A stretch of DNA of 64,000 nucleotides, from positions 186,001 to 250,000 of the forward strand of contig NZ_SRUO01000008.1 in assembly GCF_004791025.1 (NCBI RefSeq), read 5' to 3'. Both the position numbers and the translations under genes were made by a program. The notes beneath the pieces were generated by a model. That model ran no database searches, was not told where the DNA came from, and was given only the letters and a program-made list of their open reading frames with translations. Origin of the DNA: Mesorhizobium sp. M4B.F.Ca.ET.203.01.1.1 (GTDB lineage Bacteria > Pseudomonadota > Alphaproteobacteria > Rhizobiales > Rhizobiaceae). Shown piece after piece: positions 27,318-35,848 of the stretch. Position 1 is the stretch's first letter; the number at the start of each line of letters is the position of its first letter.

Positions 27318-29028
27318 AGCAATGTGTTTCTTCCGCACCGCCCGGATGGGTCACCGCGCCGTCGCGGGCCGATCCGACCGTCTGCGCATATTTCCAGATC
27401 GCGCCCGACTGATAGTCGGTCTTGCGCGCCTTCCACGTCTTCTTCCTCGCCGCCAGTTCGGCGTCGGACAGCGCCACCTCGATCGTGCCGTTGACCGCAT
27501 CGATCGAGATCACGTCACCGTCCCTGATGAGCCCGATCGGGCCGCCTACAGCCGCCTCCGGCCCGACATGGCCGATGCAGAAGCCGCGCGTCGCGCCCGA
27601 GAACCGTCCGTCGGTGATCAGCGCCACCTTGCCGCCCATGCCCTGGCCGTAGAGAGCCGCCGTCGTCGACAGCATTTCCCGCATGCCCGGACCGCCGCGC
27701 GGACCCTCGTAGCGGATGACGAGAACCTCGCCTTCCTTGTAATTGCGCTGCGTGACCGCTTCGAAGCACTCCTCTTCCGAATCGAAGCAACGCGCCGGAC
27801 CCGAGAATTTCAGTTCCGACATGCCCGCGACCTTCACGATCGCGCCTTCGGGGGCAAGGTTGCCCTTCAAACCCACCACACCGCCTGTCTTGGTGATTGG
27901 CCGGTTGGCGGGACGGACCACATCCTGGCTGTCATTCCAGGCAACATGCTGCATGTTTTCGGCCAAAGTACGGCCGGTCACCGTCATGCAATCGCCGTGC
28001 AGATAGCCATGGTCGAGCAGCGTCTTCATCAGCAGCGGAATGCCGCCGGCCTCGAACATGTCCTTGGCGACATATTTGCCGCCGGGCTTGAGATCGGCGA
28101 TGTAAGGCGTCTTCTCGAAGATCGCGGCGACGTCGAAGAGGTCGAACTTGATCCCGGCCTCATGCGCGATCGCCGGCAGGTGCAGCGCGGCATTGGTCGA
28201 GCCGCCGGTGGCGGACACCACGGTCGCGGCGTTCTCCAGCGACTTCAGCGTGACGATGTCGCGCGGCCGGATGTTCTTCGCGATCAGCTCCATGACCTTT
28301 TCGCCGGAGGCGTAGTTGAAGCGGTCGCGCATCTCGTATGGTGCCGGCGCGCCGCAGGAATAGGGCAGCGCCAGGCCGATCGCCTCGGCGACGGTGGCCA
28401 TCGTATTGGCGGTGAACTGGGCACCGCAGGAGCCGGCCGACGGACAGGCGGCCTGCTCGATCTCGAGCAGTTCGGCGTCGCTGATCGTGCCGACCGAATG
28501 CTGGCCGACCGCCTCGAACACATCCTGCACGGTGATCTGCCGGCCGCGATAGCTGCCGGGAAGGATCGAGCCGCCATAGATGAAGATCGACGGGACGTTG
28601 AGGCGCACCATGGCCATCATCATGCCGGGCAGCGACTTGTCGCAACCGGCAAGACCGACCAGTGCGTCGTAGCAATGGCCACGCATGGTCAGCTCGACCG
28701 AATCGGCGATCACCTCGCGCGACACCAGCGACGATTTCATGCCCTGGTGGCCCATGGCGATGCCGTCGGTGACGGTGATGGTGCAGAACTCGCGCGGCGT
28801 GCCGTTGGCGGCGGCGACGCCTTTCTTGACCACCTGCGCCTGACGCATCAGCGAGATGTTGCAAGGTGCCGCCTCGTTCCAGCAGCTGGCGACGCCGACC
28901 AGCGGCTGCGCGATCTCGGCCGCAGACAATCCCATGGCGTAGAGGTACGAGCGATGCGGCGCGCGCGCCGGACCCACGGTCACGTAGCGGCTGGGCAGCT
29001 TGGCCTTGGAGATAGCTCTGGCGTCCAT
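27304..29028 (-). CDS. ilvD: Dihydroxy-acid dehydratase
   Basis: This 574-residue protein belongs to the IlvD/Edd family. The Fe-S cluster cysteines are seen in ASCWNEAAPCN near residue 50, GLAGCDKSLPGM near 120 and PSAGSCGAQFTANTM near 195. It converts dihydroxy-isovalerate and dihydroxy-methylvalerate to the keto acids of valine and isoleucine synthesis. The ATG at 29028 gives the normal N-terminus. Its 3' end overlaps the start of exoR, so exoR may be read partly from the ilvD transcript. Confidence 0.95.
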   Translation of the reverse strand: MDARAISKAKLPSRYVTVGPARAPHRSYLYAMGLSAAEIAQPLVGVASCWNEAAPCNISLMRQAQVVKKGVAAANGTPREFCTITVTDGIAMGHQGMKSSLVSREVIADSVELTMRGHCYDALVGLAGCDKSLPGMMMAMVRLNVPSIFIYGGSILPGSYRGRQITVQDVFEAVGQHSVGTISDAELLEIEQAACPSAGSCGAQFTANTMATVAEAIGLALPYSCGAPAPYEMRDRFNYASGEKVMELIAKNIRPRDIVTLKSLENAATVVSATGGSTNAALHLPAIAHEAGIKFDLFDVAAIFEKTPYIADLKPGGKYVAKDMFEAGGIPLLMKTLLDHGYLHGDCMTVTGRTLAENMQHVAWNDSQDVVRPANRPITKTGGVVGLKGNLAPEGAIVKVAGMSELKFSGPARCFDSEEECFEAVTQRNYKEGEVLVIRYEGPRGGPGMREMLSTTAALYGQGMGGKVALITDGRFSGATRGFCIGHVGPEAAVGGPIGLIRDGDVISIDAVNGTIEVALSDAELAARKKTWKARKTDYQSGAIWKYAQTVGSARDGAVTHPGGAEETHCYADI

Positions 29029-29283
29029 ACTCGTCCTTGCCGCGGGCGGTGCGGCCTGCCCCATCGCCGAGCCTTTTGGCGCGTGTCCCGAGACCATTTC
29101 GAGGTGCGCCGGGTTTATGGCGGGAAATGGGCAATCCCCCTGGCCGGAACTGTAGCGCTGGGGTTGTTCATAAAGTGTTGCTAAAACGTCACAATTGTGA
29201 GGGGCGCGGGATGTGCGGCTTATCTGCAACGCGGCGAGATTGGTGCGGCTACGGCGACACCCGCACGCCTGACGGCACCAACA

Positions 29284-29312
29284 AAAAAGGCCGGGCAATG
29301 CCCGGCCTTTTT
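29284..29312 (-). terminator. Bidirectional-type terminator after the FadL gene
   Basis: A 13-base perfect inverted repeat (AAAAAGGCCGGGC against its complement) encloses a three-base loop, with A and T runs at the ends. It lies 18 bases after the stop of the minus-strand FadL-type gene and could also stop transcription from the plus strand. Confidence 0.85.
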
Positions 29313-29330
29313 GTGTTCAGTCTGAATGGC

Positions 29331-30596
29331 TTACCACTTCACCTTAAACGAGGTGGAGAGGGCGGAAACAAGGTCGTTGCCGAAGTCGGCGGTATAGTCG
29401 GTGCCGTAGGTGACGCCGTCGCTGCCGACGACCGGATGTATCGACCCGCTGGTGAGCACACCCAACGCGCCACCGAAACGGAGCTCGATGTTCTGGGTCG
29501 GCGTGTACGCCACGCCGCCGCTGATGGTCCAGGTGTCGGTCTGGGCGCTGAGGCCGGTGGTGGTACCACGATCCCAGGTAAGAACTGCCGCACCGCTCCA
29601 CTGATCGTTGAACTTGTGGCCGATACCGCCGGAGACCGTCCATCCGTCCCTGTAGAGCAGATCCAATGACGTCGCGCGAACCACGCTGGTGGTGGTGCAG
29701 GCAAACGCGCCCTTCGTCGCAGTCGGGCAGAACGGGATGCTCTGCAATTGGCTCCAGTTCATCCACTTGACGGAGCCGAAGGCGAGCCATCCTGGCGCGA
29801 TACCAGACTGCAGCTTCAGTTCCACCGAGTCCGGCACTTCAGAGGAGCCATAGACATTGGTTACGGTACCCAGCAGCGGATTTGTCGGATCGATGATGCT
29901 GGAAACCTGGGTCAGGTCGAGCGTTCCGGCGAGATTATCGAGCTTCACCGCCGAATTGTAGACCAGGCTGGCGCGCAGAGCGATTTCCGGAATCTCATAG
30001 GCAACACCGGCACGCCATCCCCAGCCATCTCCCTCGAGATCGAGGCGTCCTACGCCCGTGCCCAAGAATGCCGGGAGAGGAGCAACCAACTGCTCCTTGA
30101 AGCCCGAAACATCCTCGTGAAATACGCCGCCAAGAACCCGAAACTGACCTTTTCCAAGGTCCATCTTGTACGAGCAGGTTGCGCCCAGCGCTTCGCTCTT
30201 TACCTTGGTTATGATATTGCCGTTCGCACCGGCCCAATTGGCGCCGGGATTGCTGAACGCTCCGATCGGTTGGCCGTAGTCGCCGAGGCAATCGACAGGG
30301 CCCATGCCGATCTTAATGCCGGCGCTTGGCACCCAATAGCTTTCGGTATCGCGGGCGGAGTTGGGCGCGCCCAACAAATTAAGCGGACCATTTGTCGGGT
30401 CGATGTCCACCACATTCTTCAGGTCTCGTTGCGGCATCACATAGGTGGCGGAAGCCTCGCCGGTGACCTGCGCTGGATCGAACAGCAGGTCGATGTCGTA
30501 ACCGCCGCGTTCCAGGCCGCCGGCATGCGCGGAACCGATCGCGGCCAGCGAAAAGCACCCCGCCCCCAGCAGTGCTTTCAAACGCAAATTGATCAT
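29331..30596 (-). CDS. OmpP1/FadL-type outer membrane transporter
   Basis: This 421-residue protein has a signal peptide (about residues 1-25) and the alternating hydrophobic strands of an outer-membrane beta barrel. The segments GGLERGGYDIDLLFDP near the N-terminus, KWMNWSQLQSIPF near 275 and the terminal FKVKW (aromatic last residue) match the FadL/TodX family. These porins take up hydrophobic compounds such as long-chain fatty acids. Several cysteines in extracellular-type loops are notable. It has its own promoter region and terminator and is a single-gene unit. Confidence 0.85.
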   Translation of the reverse strand: MINLRLKALLGAGCFSLAAIGSAHAGGLERGGYDIDLLFDPAQVTGEASATYVMPQRDLKNVVDIDPTNGPLNLLGAPNSARDTESYWVPSAGIKIGMGPVDCLGDYGQPIGAFSNPGANWAGANGNIITKVKSEALGATCSYKMDLGKGQFRVLGGVFHEDVSGFKEQLVAPLPAFLGTGVGRLDLEGDGWGWRAGVAYEIPEIALRASLVYNSAVKLDNLAGTLDLTQVSSIIDPTNPLLGTVTNVYGSSEVPDSVELKLQSGIAPGWLAFGSVKWMNWSQLQSIPFCPTATKGAFACTTTSVVRATSLDLLYRDGWTVSGGIGHKFNDQWSGAAVLTWDRGTTTGLSAQTDTWTISGGVAYTPTQNIELRFGGALGVLTSGSIHPVVGSDGVTYGTDYTADFGNDLVSALSTSFKVKW

Positions 30597-30956
30597 GGAT
30601 GTCCTCCCCGAAATACTAGTGGATCAAGCTAGAACCAATTCGGGTTAACGGCGCAACAATGAATTCGGAAGGCGTACATGTACACCTTGGCCGGCCGCCT
30701 TTGGGGCCTATCGGCGCATGCCGCCGCCTAGCTGAAAAATGGCTTTGCCGGGGCAACTCGGCGGAAAAAATCTGTGAAACCTGTCACAAAAAGCTCAAAA
30801 ACAAGGTCTTTCGGGGCCATTTGGCCCCATTGTTACATTATGGCAACAATGGGGCTAAAACTTTCCGTTTACGTCAAAATTAACCCAACGGCATGGCCGT
30901 TTTCGAGGCAATTGACCTACCGGAAACCTGCCTCCAAGTAGAGGCGAATCTTGACT
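30597..30956. other. Intergenic region between the FadL gene and valS
   Basis: This 360-base stretch holds no convincing gene. It should contain the FadL promoter near 30600-30660 and the 3' region of valS near 30950. Its middle part is AT-richer and carries the tandem hairpin sequences described at 30814-30855. Confidence 0.6.
30814..30855. repeat. Two overlapping inverted repeats downstream of valS
   Basis: An 11-base perfect inverted repeat, GCCCCATTGTT against AACAATGGGGC with a ten-base loop, lies at 30824-30855. A second small repeat, GGGGCC against GGCCCC, lies at 30814-30828 and shares bases with it, so the two hairpins exclude each other. It lies about 100 bases beyond the valS stop and lacks an adjacent U tract, so a terminator role is uncertain. 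Confidence 0.5.
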
Positions 30957-33740
30957 TCAGCCGGCGTCGCGGACCCGCGTCAACGCCACCGAAAGCTTCT
31001 CCTGCGCCTCGCGGTATTCGGCCAGTTTTTCGCGTTCGGCCTCGACCACTTCTTCCGGCGCATTGGCGACGAATTTCTCGTTCGACAGCTTCTTGTGCAG
31101 GCGGGCGATCTCCTCGGTCACCTTGGCCAGTTCCTTCTGCAGCCGCGCCGCTTCCGCCGCGAGGTCGATCAGGCTGCCGAGCGGCAGGCACACCGTCGCC
31201 TCGTTGAGCACCATCTGCGCCGAGCCCTTCGGCGGCGCGTCGACCAGCGCGATGTCGCCGACGCGCGCCAGCCGCTTGATGGCCTGGGCGTGGCGCTCCA
31301 GCCGCTCTTGCGTCAGCGTGTTGGCGCCGATCCCCATCAACGGCGCGATCGCCGCCGGCGGCACGTTCATTTCCGAGCGCACCGAGCGGATGCCGGAGAC
31401 GAGATCGACCAGCCAGTTGATGTCGGCGGCCGCGTCCGCGTCCTCGAAGTCCGGCGACGGCCAGGCGGCGTGGCAAAGCAGCGAAGCGCGCTCCTGGCCC
31501 TCGCCGGCGGTCTGCGCCCACAGCTCCTCGGTCATGAACGGCATCATCGGATGCAACAGCTTGTAGATCTCGTCGAGCACGAAGGCGACGCAGGCGCGGC
31601 TCTCAGCCTTGGCCGCCTCGTCCGTGCCCATGAATACAGGCTTCAGGAGTTCCAGATACCAGTCGCAGAACAGATTCCAGACGAACCGGTAGGCGGCACC
31701 CGCCGCCTCGTTGAAGCGGTATGAGGAAATACCGTCGGTGATGTCGCGCGCCGCCCGCGTCAGCTCGGTGAGGATCCAGCGGTTGACCGCGAGCTTGGCG
31801 TCGTTCAGCCAGAAATCGTCATTGCGCGCGACCTCGTTCATCTCGGCAAAGCGCGTCGCGTTCCAGAGCTTGGTGCCGAAATTGCGGTAGCCGGCGATGC
31901 GCGCCGGATCGAGCTTCACGTCGCGCCCCTGCGCGGCCATCACGGCAAGCGTGAAGCGCAGCGCATCGGCGCCGTATTCGTCGATGAGCTCGAGCGGATC
32001 GATGACGTTGCCTTTCGACTTCGACATCTTCTGCCCGTTCTTGTCGCGCACCAGCGCATGGACATAGACCGTGTGGAACGGCTCCTCGTCCATGAAATGC
32101 AGGCCCATCATCATCATGCGGGCGACCCAGAAGAAGATGATGTCGAAGCCGGTGACCAGCACATCGGTCTGGTAGTAGGTCTTGAGCTCCGGCGTCTGGT
32201 CCGGCCAGCCCAGCGTCGAGAACGGCCACAGCGCGGACGAGAACCAGGTGTCGAGCACGTCCTCGTCGCGGCTCAGGATCTCGCCCGGCTTGAAATTCTC
32301 GAGCTTGTCCTCGACCCATGCCTTCCACGGCCCCTCCAGCGCCAGGTAGTATTCGATCGCCGCGGCCAGCGCCTCTTCCTCGGTCTTCTCGACAAAGACG
32401 CGTCCATCCGGCCCGTACCACGCCGGGATCTGGTGGCCCCACCAGAGCTGGCGCGAGATGCACCAGGGCTGGATGTTTTCCATCCAGTCGAAGTAGGTCT
32501 TTTCCCAGTTCTTCGGCACGAAGTTGGTGCGGCCCTCGCGCACCGAGGCGATCGCCGGCTTCGCCAGTTCGATCGTGTTGACATACCACTGGTCGGTCAG
32601 GAACGGCTCGATCGGCACGCCGCCGCGGTCGCCATGCGGCACCGTATGGCGATGCGCCTCGATCTTGTCGAGGAAGCCGCCGGCCTCCATCAGCTCGACG
32701 ATCCTCTTGCGCGCGGCGAAGCGGTCGAGGCCATTGAGCTCGTCCCAGACGGCCCGGCGTTCCGGCGTCACTTCGAGGCCGGCGAGGAAATCCTCATTGT
32801 CCTTGAGGGTGATCGCCGCCTCGACGGTGAGGATGCTGATCGCCGGCAGCTTGTGGCGCTTGCCGACCTCGAAGTCGTTGAAGTCGTGCGCCGGCGTGAT
32901 CTTGACCGCGCCTGAGCCCTTTTCCGGATCGGAATATTCGTCCGCCACGACGGGGATCCTGCGGCCGACGATCGGCAGGATGACGTTCTTGCCGACCAGA
33001 TGACGGAAGCGTTCGTCGTCCGGGTGCACCGCCACCGCCGTATCGCCAAGCATCGTCTCGGGACGCGTCGTCGCGACCGTGATGAACGTCTTGGGGTCTT
33101 CCGGGTCGAAGACAGCCCCCTCGACCGGATAGCGGAAGTGCCAGAGATTGCCGTTGACCTCGTGTTGCTCGACCTCCAGGTCGGAGATCGCGGTGAGCAG
33201 CTTCGGGTCCCAGTTCACAAGGCGCTTGTCCTTGTAGATCAGCCCTTCCTTGTAGAGCGTCACGAACACTTCCAGCACCGCCCTGGACAGGCCTTCGTCC
33301 ATGGTGAAGCGCTCTCGGCTCCAGTCGGCCGAGGCGCCGAGCCGCTTCAGCTGATTGAAGATCGCGCCGCCGGATTGGGCCTTCCATTCCCAGACCTTCT
33401 CGATGAAATCCTCGCGCGAAAGATCGCGGCGGTGGATCTGCTTTTCCATCAGCTGGCGCTCGACCACCATCTGCGTGGCGATGCCGGCATGGTCCATGCC
33501 CGGTTGCCACAGCACGTTCTTGCCGCGCATGCGCTCGAAGCGCACCAGTATGTCCTGCAGCGTGTTGTTGAGCGCATGGCCCATATGCAGCGAGCCGGTG
33601 ACGTTCGGCGGCGGGATGACGATAGTGAAGGCCTCCGCCCCCTCCTCCGCGCCTGCGCCGGCGCGAAAGGCGTCCGCCTCTTCCCAAATCTTGGCGATCC
33701 TGGGCTCGACGGTCTTGGCGTCATAGGTCTTTTCAAGCAT
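30957..33740 (-). CDS. valS: Valyl-tRNA synthetase
   Basis: This 927-residue class I synthetase has the HIGH motif as TGSLHMGHALN near residue 50 and KMSKS as GQKMSKSKGNVIDP near 540. The long connective-peptide editing domain lies between them, and the C-terminal coiled coil (last 70 or so residues, ending in a DAG triplet) is present. It charges tRNA-Val and clears mischarged threonine. ATG at 33740 (MLEKTYD) is the family-typical start; a TTG at 33803 is possible but not needed. Confidence 0.97.
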   Translation of the reverse strand: MLEKTYDAKTVEPRIAKIWEEADAFRAGAGAEEGAEAFTIVIPPPNVTGSLHMGHALNNTLQDILVRFERMRGKNVLWQPGMDHAGIATQMVVERQLMEKQIHRRDLSREDFIEKVWEWKAQSGGAIFNQLKRLGASADWSRERFTMDEGLSRAVLEVFVTLYKEGLIYKDKRLVNWDPKLLTAISDLEVEQHEVNGNLWHFRYPVEGAVFDPEDPKTFITVATTRPETMLGDTAVAVHPDDERFRHLVGKNVILPIVGRRIPVVADEYSDPEKGSGAVKITPAHDFNDFEVGKRHKLPAISILTVEAAITLKDNEDFLAGLEVTPERRAVWDELNGLDRFAARKRIVELMEAGGFLDKIEAHRHTVPHGDRGGVPIEPFLTDQWYVNTIELAKPAIASVREGRTNFVPKNWEKTYFDWMENIQPWCISRQLWWGHQIPAWYGPDGRVFVEKTEEEALAAAIEYYLALEGPWKAWVEDKLENFKPGEILSRDEDVLDTWFSSALWPFSTLGWPDQTPELKTYYQTDVLVTGFDIIFFWVARMMMMGLHFMDEEPFHTVYVHALVRDKNGQKMSKSKGNVIDPLELIDEYGADALRFTLAVMAAQGRDVKLDPARIAGYRNFGTKLWNATRFAEMNEVARNDDFWLNDAKLAVNRWILTELTRAARDITDGISSYRFNEAAGAAYRFVWNLFCDWYLELLKPVFMGTDEAAKAESRACVAFVLDEIYKLLHPMMPFMTEELWAQTAGEGQERASLLCHAAWPSPDFEDADAAADINWLVDLVSGIRSVRSEMNVPPAAIAPLMGIGANTLTQERLERHAQAIKRLARVGDIALVDAPPKGSAQMVLNEATVCLPLGSLIDLAAEAARLQKELAKVTEEIARLHKKLSNEKFVANAPEEVVEAEREKLAEYREAQEKLSVALTRVRDAG

Positions 33741-34052
33741 GGGAAAGTGGTCCGCGCTGTCGGGATCTTGCTGGTCCGGTGTAAATCGGAAGGCTTTGGC
33801 CAAGTCAACCGCAAGGGCCGCCTCGGGTCATGAGAAGCAGATAGGCGTAGCGCGGATCGGATCAAGCAGGAGCTGTTCTTCGATCCACTCGTCGACGATG
33901 GCCGGCCCCCAATTCGCCGGAGAAAGCCTTGTCACTCTCGTCTTGACCACTGATCCCAGCCATCTTACCTTGCCAGCGCTGCTGTAGGGCGCATCGGCTT
34001 CCAGCCGGAGGGGCATTGCCCGCCTACGCCACCTCAACCCCGCAATGCGCCC
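33741..34052. other. Intergenic region between valS and the VOC gene
   Basis: This 312-base stretch separates two divergent genes and should contain promoters for both. A minus-strand open frame crosses it but has no ribosome binding site and no recognisable protein features. No other structure was seen. Confidence 0.5.
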
Positions 34053-34685
34053 ATGCCGACCCTCGAACACCACAAGAAACAGGCCAAGCTCTATCTCAAA
34101 TGGCACCGCGAGCGGTATTATCCCGTCACCGCTGTGATTGGATGGCTCTTGCCGCGTTTTCACCATCTCAGCGACAGCCAAATCCTCGATCACGGCTTCA
34201 AGCTTGCCGATGCCCAGGAACTCGTCGCCAGGAAGTCAGGTTTCGAGAGCTGGCAGGCGCTGAAGGAAGGCCTTCAAACCGTGACCGATCATGCAGCAGC
34301 AGACGCCGCAAAACCGCATCTCGCCTTTGCCGAGCCACAACTCTTTGTCGGCGACATCGCAGCGGCCTGTAATTTCTACCGGCAAAAGCTCGGTTTCGGG
34401 ACGCGCTTCACCTATGGCGAGCCGCCCTTCTACGCCCAAATCATCCGCGATGGCGCACGGCTCAACCTGCGCCATGTCGACAAGCCTCCACTCACCGCCA
34501 ATTCGACCGTTGACCTGCTGGCGGCGACGATCATTGTCGACAACATCAAGGCTCTGTTTTTGGAGTATCAGGCAGCCACGGCCCCGTTCCACCAGACATT
34601 GCGGACCGAACCCTGGGGCGCCCGCACGTTCATCGTCAAGGATCCCGACGGCAACCTCATCTGCTTCGCGACGAGCGCGGGCTGA
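34053..34685 (+). CDS. VOC family protein with N-terminal helical extension
   Basis: This is a 210-residue protein with two parts. Residues 1-85 form a helical segment (KKQAKLYLKWHRERYYPV, and KSGFESWQALKEGL near 63) found attached to glyoxalase-fold proteins in proteobacteria. Residues about 93-208 are a VOC domain (QLFVGDIAAACNFYRQKLGF and FIVKDPDGNLICF), whose last strand carries the usual metal-site region. Such proteins resemble bleomycin-resistance and glyoxalase proteins; the substrate is unknown. It is a single gene followed by a terminator. Confidence 0.8.
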   Translation: MPTLEHHKKQAKLYLKWHRERYYPVTAVIGWLLPRFHHLSDSQILDHGFKLADAQELVARKSGFESWQALKEGLQTVTDHAAADAAKPHLAFAEPQLFVGDIAAACNFYRQKLGFGTRFTYGEPPFYAQIIRDGARLNLRHVDKPPLTANSTVDLLAATIIVDNIKALFLEYQAATAPFHQTLRTEPWGARTFIVKDPDGNLICFATSAG

Positions 34686-34693
34686 CCATCGAC

Positions 34694-34721
34694 AAAAACG
34701 CCGCCTCATGGGCGGCGTTTC
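34694..34721. terminator. Terminator between the VOC gene and popZ
   Basis: An inverted repeat AAACGCCGCC against GGCGGCGTTT with a short TCAT-centred loop lies between two convergent genes. A and T runs at both ends allow it to act in both directions. Confidence 0.75.
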
Positions 34722-34745
34722 GAGAGTGATCGTTGGAGGAGATTA

Positions 34746-35579
34746 CTACGCGCCGCGCGCGACGCGCTCTATTTCCTCGCGGACCAGGCGCTCGACCAGC
34801 GTCGGCAGATTGTTGTCCAGCCAGTCCTGCAGCATTGGCCGCAGCATGTCCTCGGCCATCTCGTCGAAGCTTTTCTTGCTGCGGCTGGCAAAGGCATCGG
34901 AGAGCTCGCCAAAGGCGGCGGCGACCTGGCGGCCGACATGCTCTGAAAGGATCGCCGGGCGGGCGGGCGGCGCCTCGGCCGCGGGCTGCGGCGCCGTCGC
35001 AACATGCGCGGCGGCCGGCTCGTAACCGGCTTCGTCCGCCAGCTCGTCCTCTCCTATCTCGAGCTCAGGTTCAACCGCCGGCGCGCGCGGCTCGACCCGC
35101 TCCGGCCTGCTCACAGCCTTCGCCGTCTCGCCGACGGCGGCGATCTCGCGCCGCCAGTCGGCAACGATCGTATCGCTGGTTTCGACAACTTTCTCCGGTG
35201 CGGCTGGGCCCGGCTCGGCGGCGATCCTGGCGCTCACCTCGGCGAGCGTCACCGGCGCCTTCAGCTCGACCGCCGGAGTGGCATCCGCGCGCGTATGCGT
35301 TTCCATGCGGGCGACGACCGGTTCGGCCGCCAGTTGCGCCTGCACCTCGGCCAGCGAGACCGGTTTGCGGGCTTCGGTCCCGGCATTGAGTTCGGCACGG
35401 AAGGCATCTACATCCGGAGCCGGCACGACCGCCGCCGGCGCGGGCTGGAGATCCTGGCGCAATTCGTTCGCGTCACCCGGCTGCTTGCGCCCGGTGTCGC
35501 TGTCTTCGATGATCCTCCTGATGGAAGCCAGTATCTCTTCCATGGAAGGTTCGCGCTGCGCGCTGCTTGCCGTCGCCAT
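34746..35579 (-). CDS. popZ: Polar organizing protein PopZ (DUF2497)
   Basis: This 277-residue protein has the PopZ layout: an N-terminal helix with PSMEEILASIRRIIED (about residues 10-28), a long acidic, Pro/Ala-rich disordered middle, and a C-terminal helical region with DMLRPMLQDWLDNNLPTLVERLV ending in IERVAR. PopZ self-assembles at cell poles and anchors ParB-bound origins and polarity factors in alphaproteobacteria. The middle is longer than in Caulobacter (177 residues in total). The ATG at 35579 is preferred to a GTG two codons upstream. Confidence 0.92.
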   Translation of the reverse strand: MATASSAQREPSMEEILASIRRIIEDSDTGRKQPGDANELRQDLQPAPAAVVPAPDVDAFRAELNAGTEARKPVSLAEVQAQLAAEPVVARMETHTRADATPAVELKAPVTLAEVSARIAAEPGPAAPEKVVETSDTIVADWRREIAAVGETAKAVSRPERVEPRAPAVEPELEIGEDELADEAGYEPAAAHVATAPQPAAEAPPARPAILSEHVGRQVAAAFGELSDAFASRSKKSFDEMAEDMLRPMLQDWLDNNLPTLVERLVREEIERVARGA

Positions 35580-35785
35580 TGTCACATCCGCCGCTCTTGT
35601 GACCCATTCCAGATTTTCGCCCCGGCAAAAGCCGGATTCGAATCATGGCAACAGGGTAGCCGACGGATCGCCGTCCGAGAATCCCCATTCTGGGGAGATG
35701 TTGGATTTCAACAGATTAGCTTATGCCTCAGGCTCTCGGATGGCCGCGGCAGAGGAGGAAGGAGCATCGGGCCCGACAATGCCAA

Positions 35786-35814
35786 ACGCCGCGCATCCGT
35801 TGGACACGCGGCGT
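35786..35814 (-). terminator. Possible tolC terminator hairpin
   Basis: An eight-base perfect inverted repeat, ACGCCGCG against CGCGGCGT with a 13-base loop, lies 35 bases after the tolC stop. On the minus strand it is followed by only a short U run, so it is a weak terminator candidate. Confidence 0.45.
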
Positions 35815-35848
35815 CTTGCCGAGCCGAACCTTGATTGCAGTGGACGCT

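Noticed and set aside
33828..34193. Minus-strand open frame of 121 codons between valS and the VOC gene
   Set aside because: It overlaps the VOC gene start, has no ribosome binding site and no recognisable protein features.
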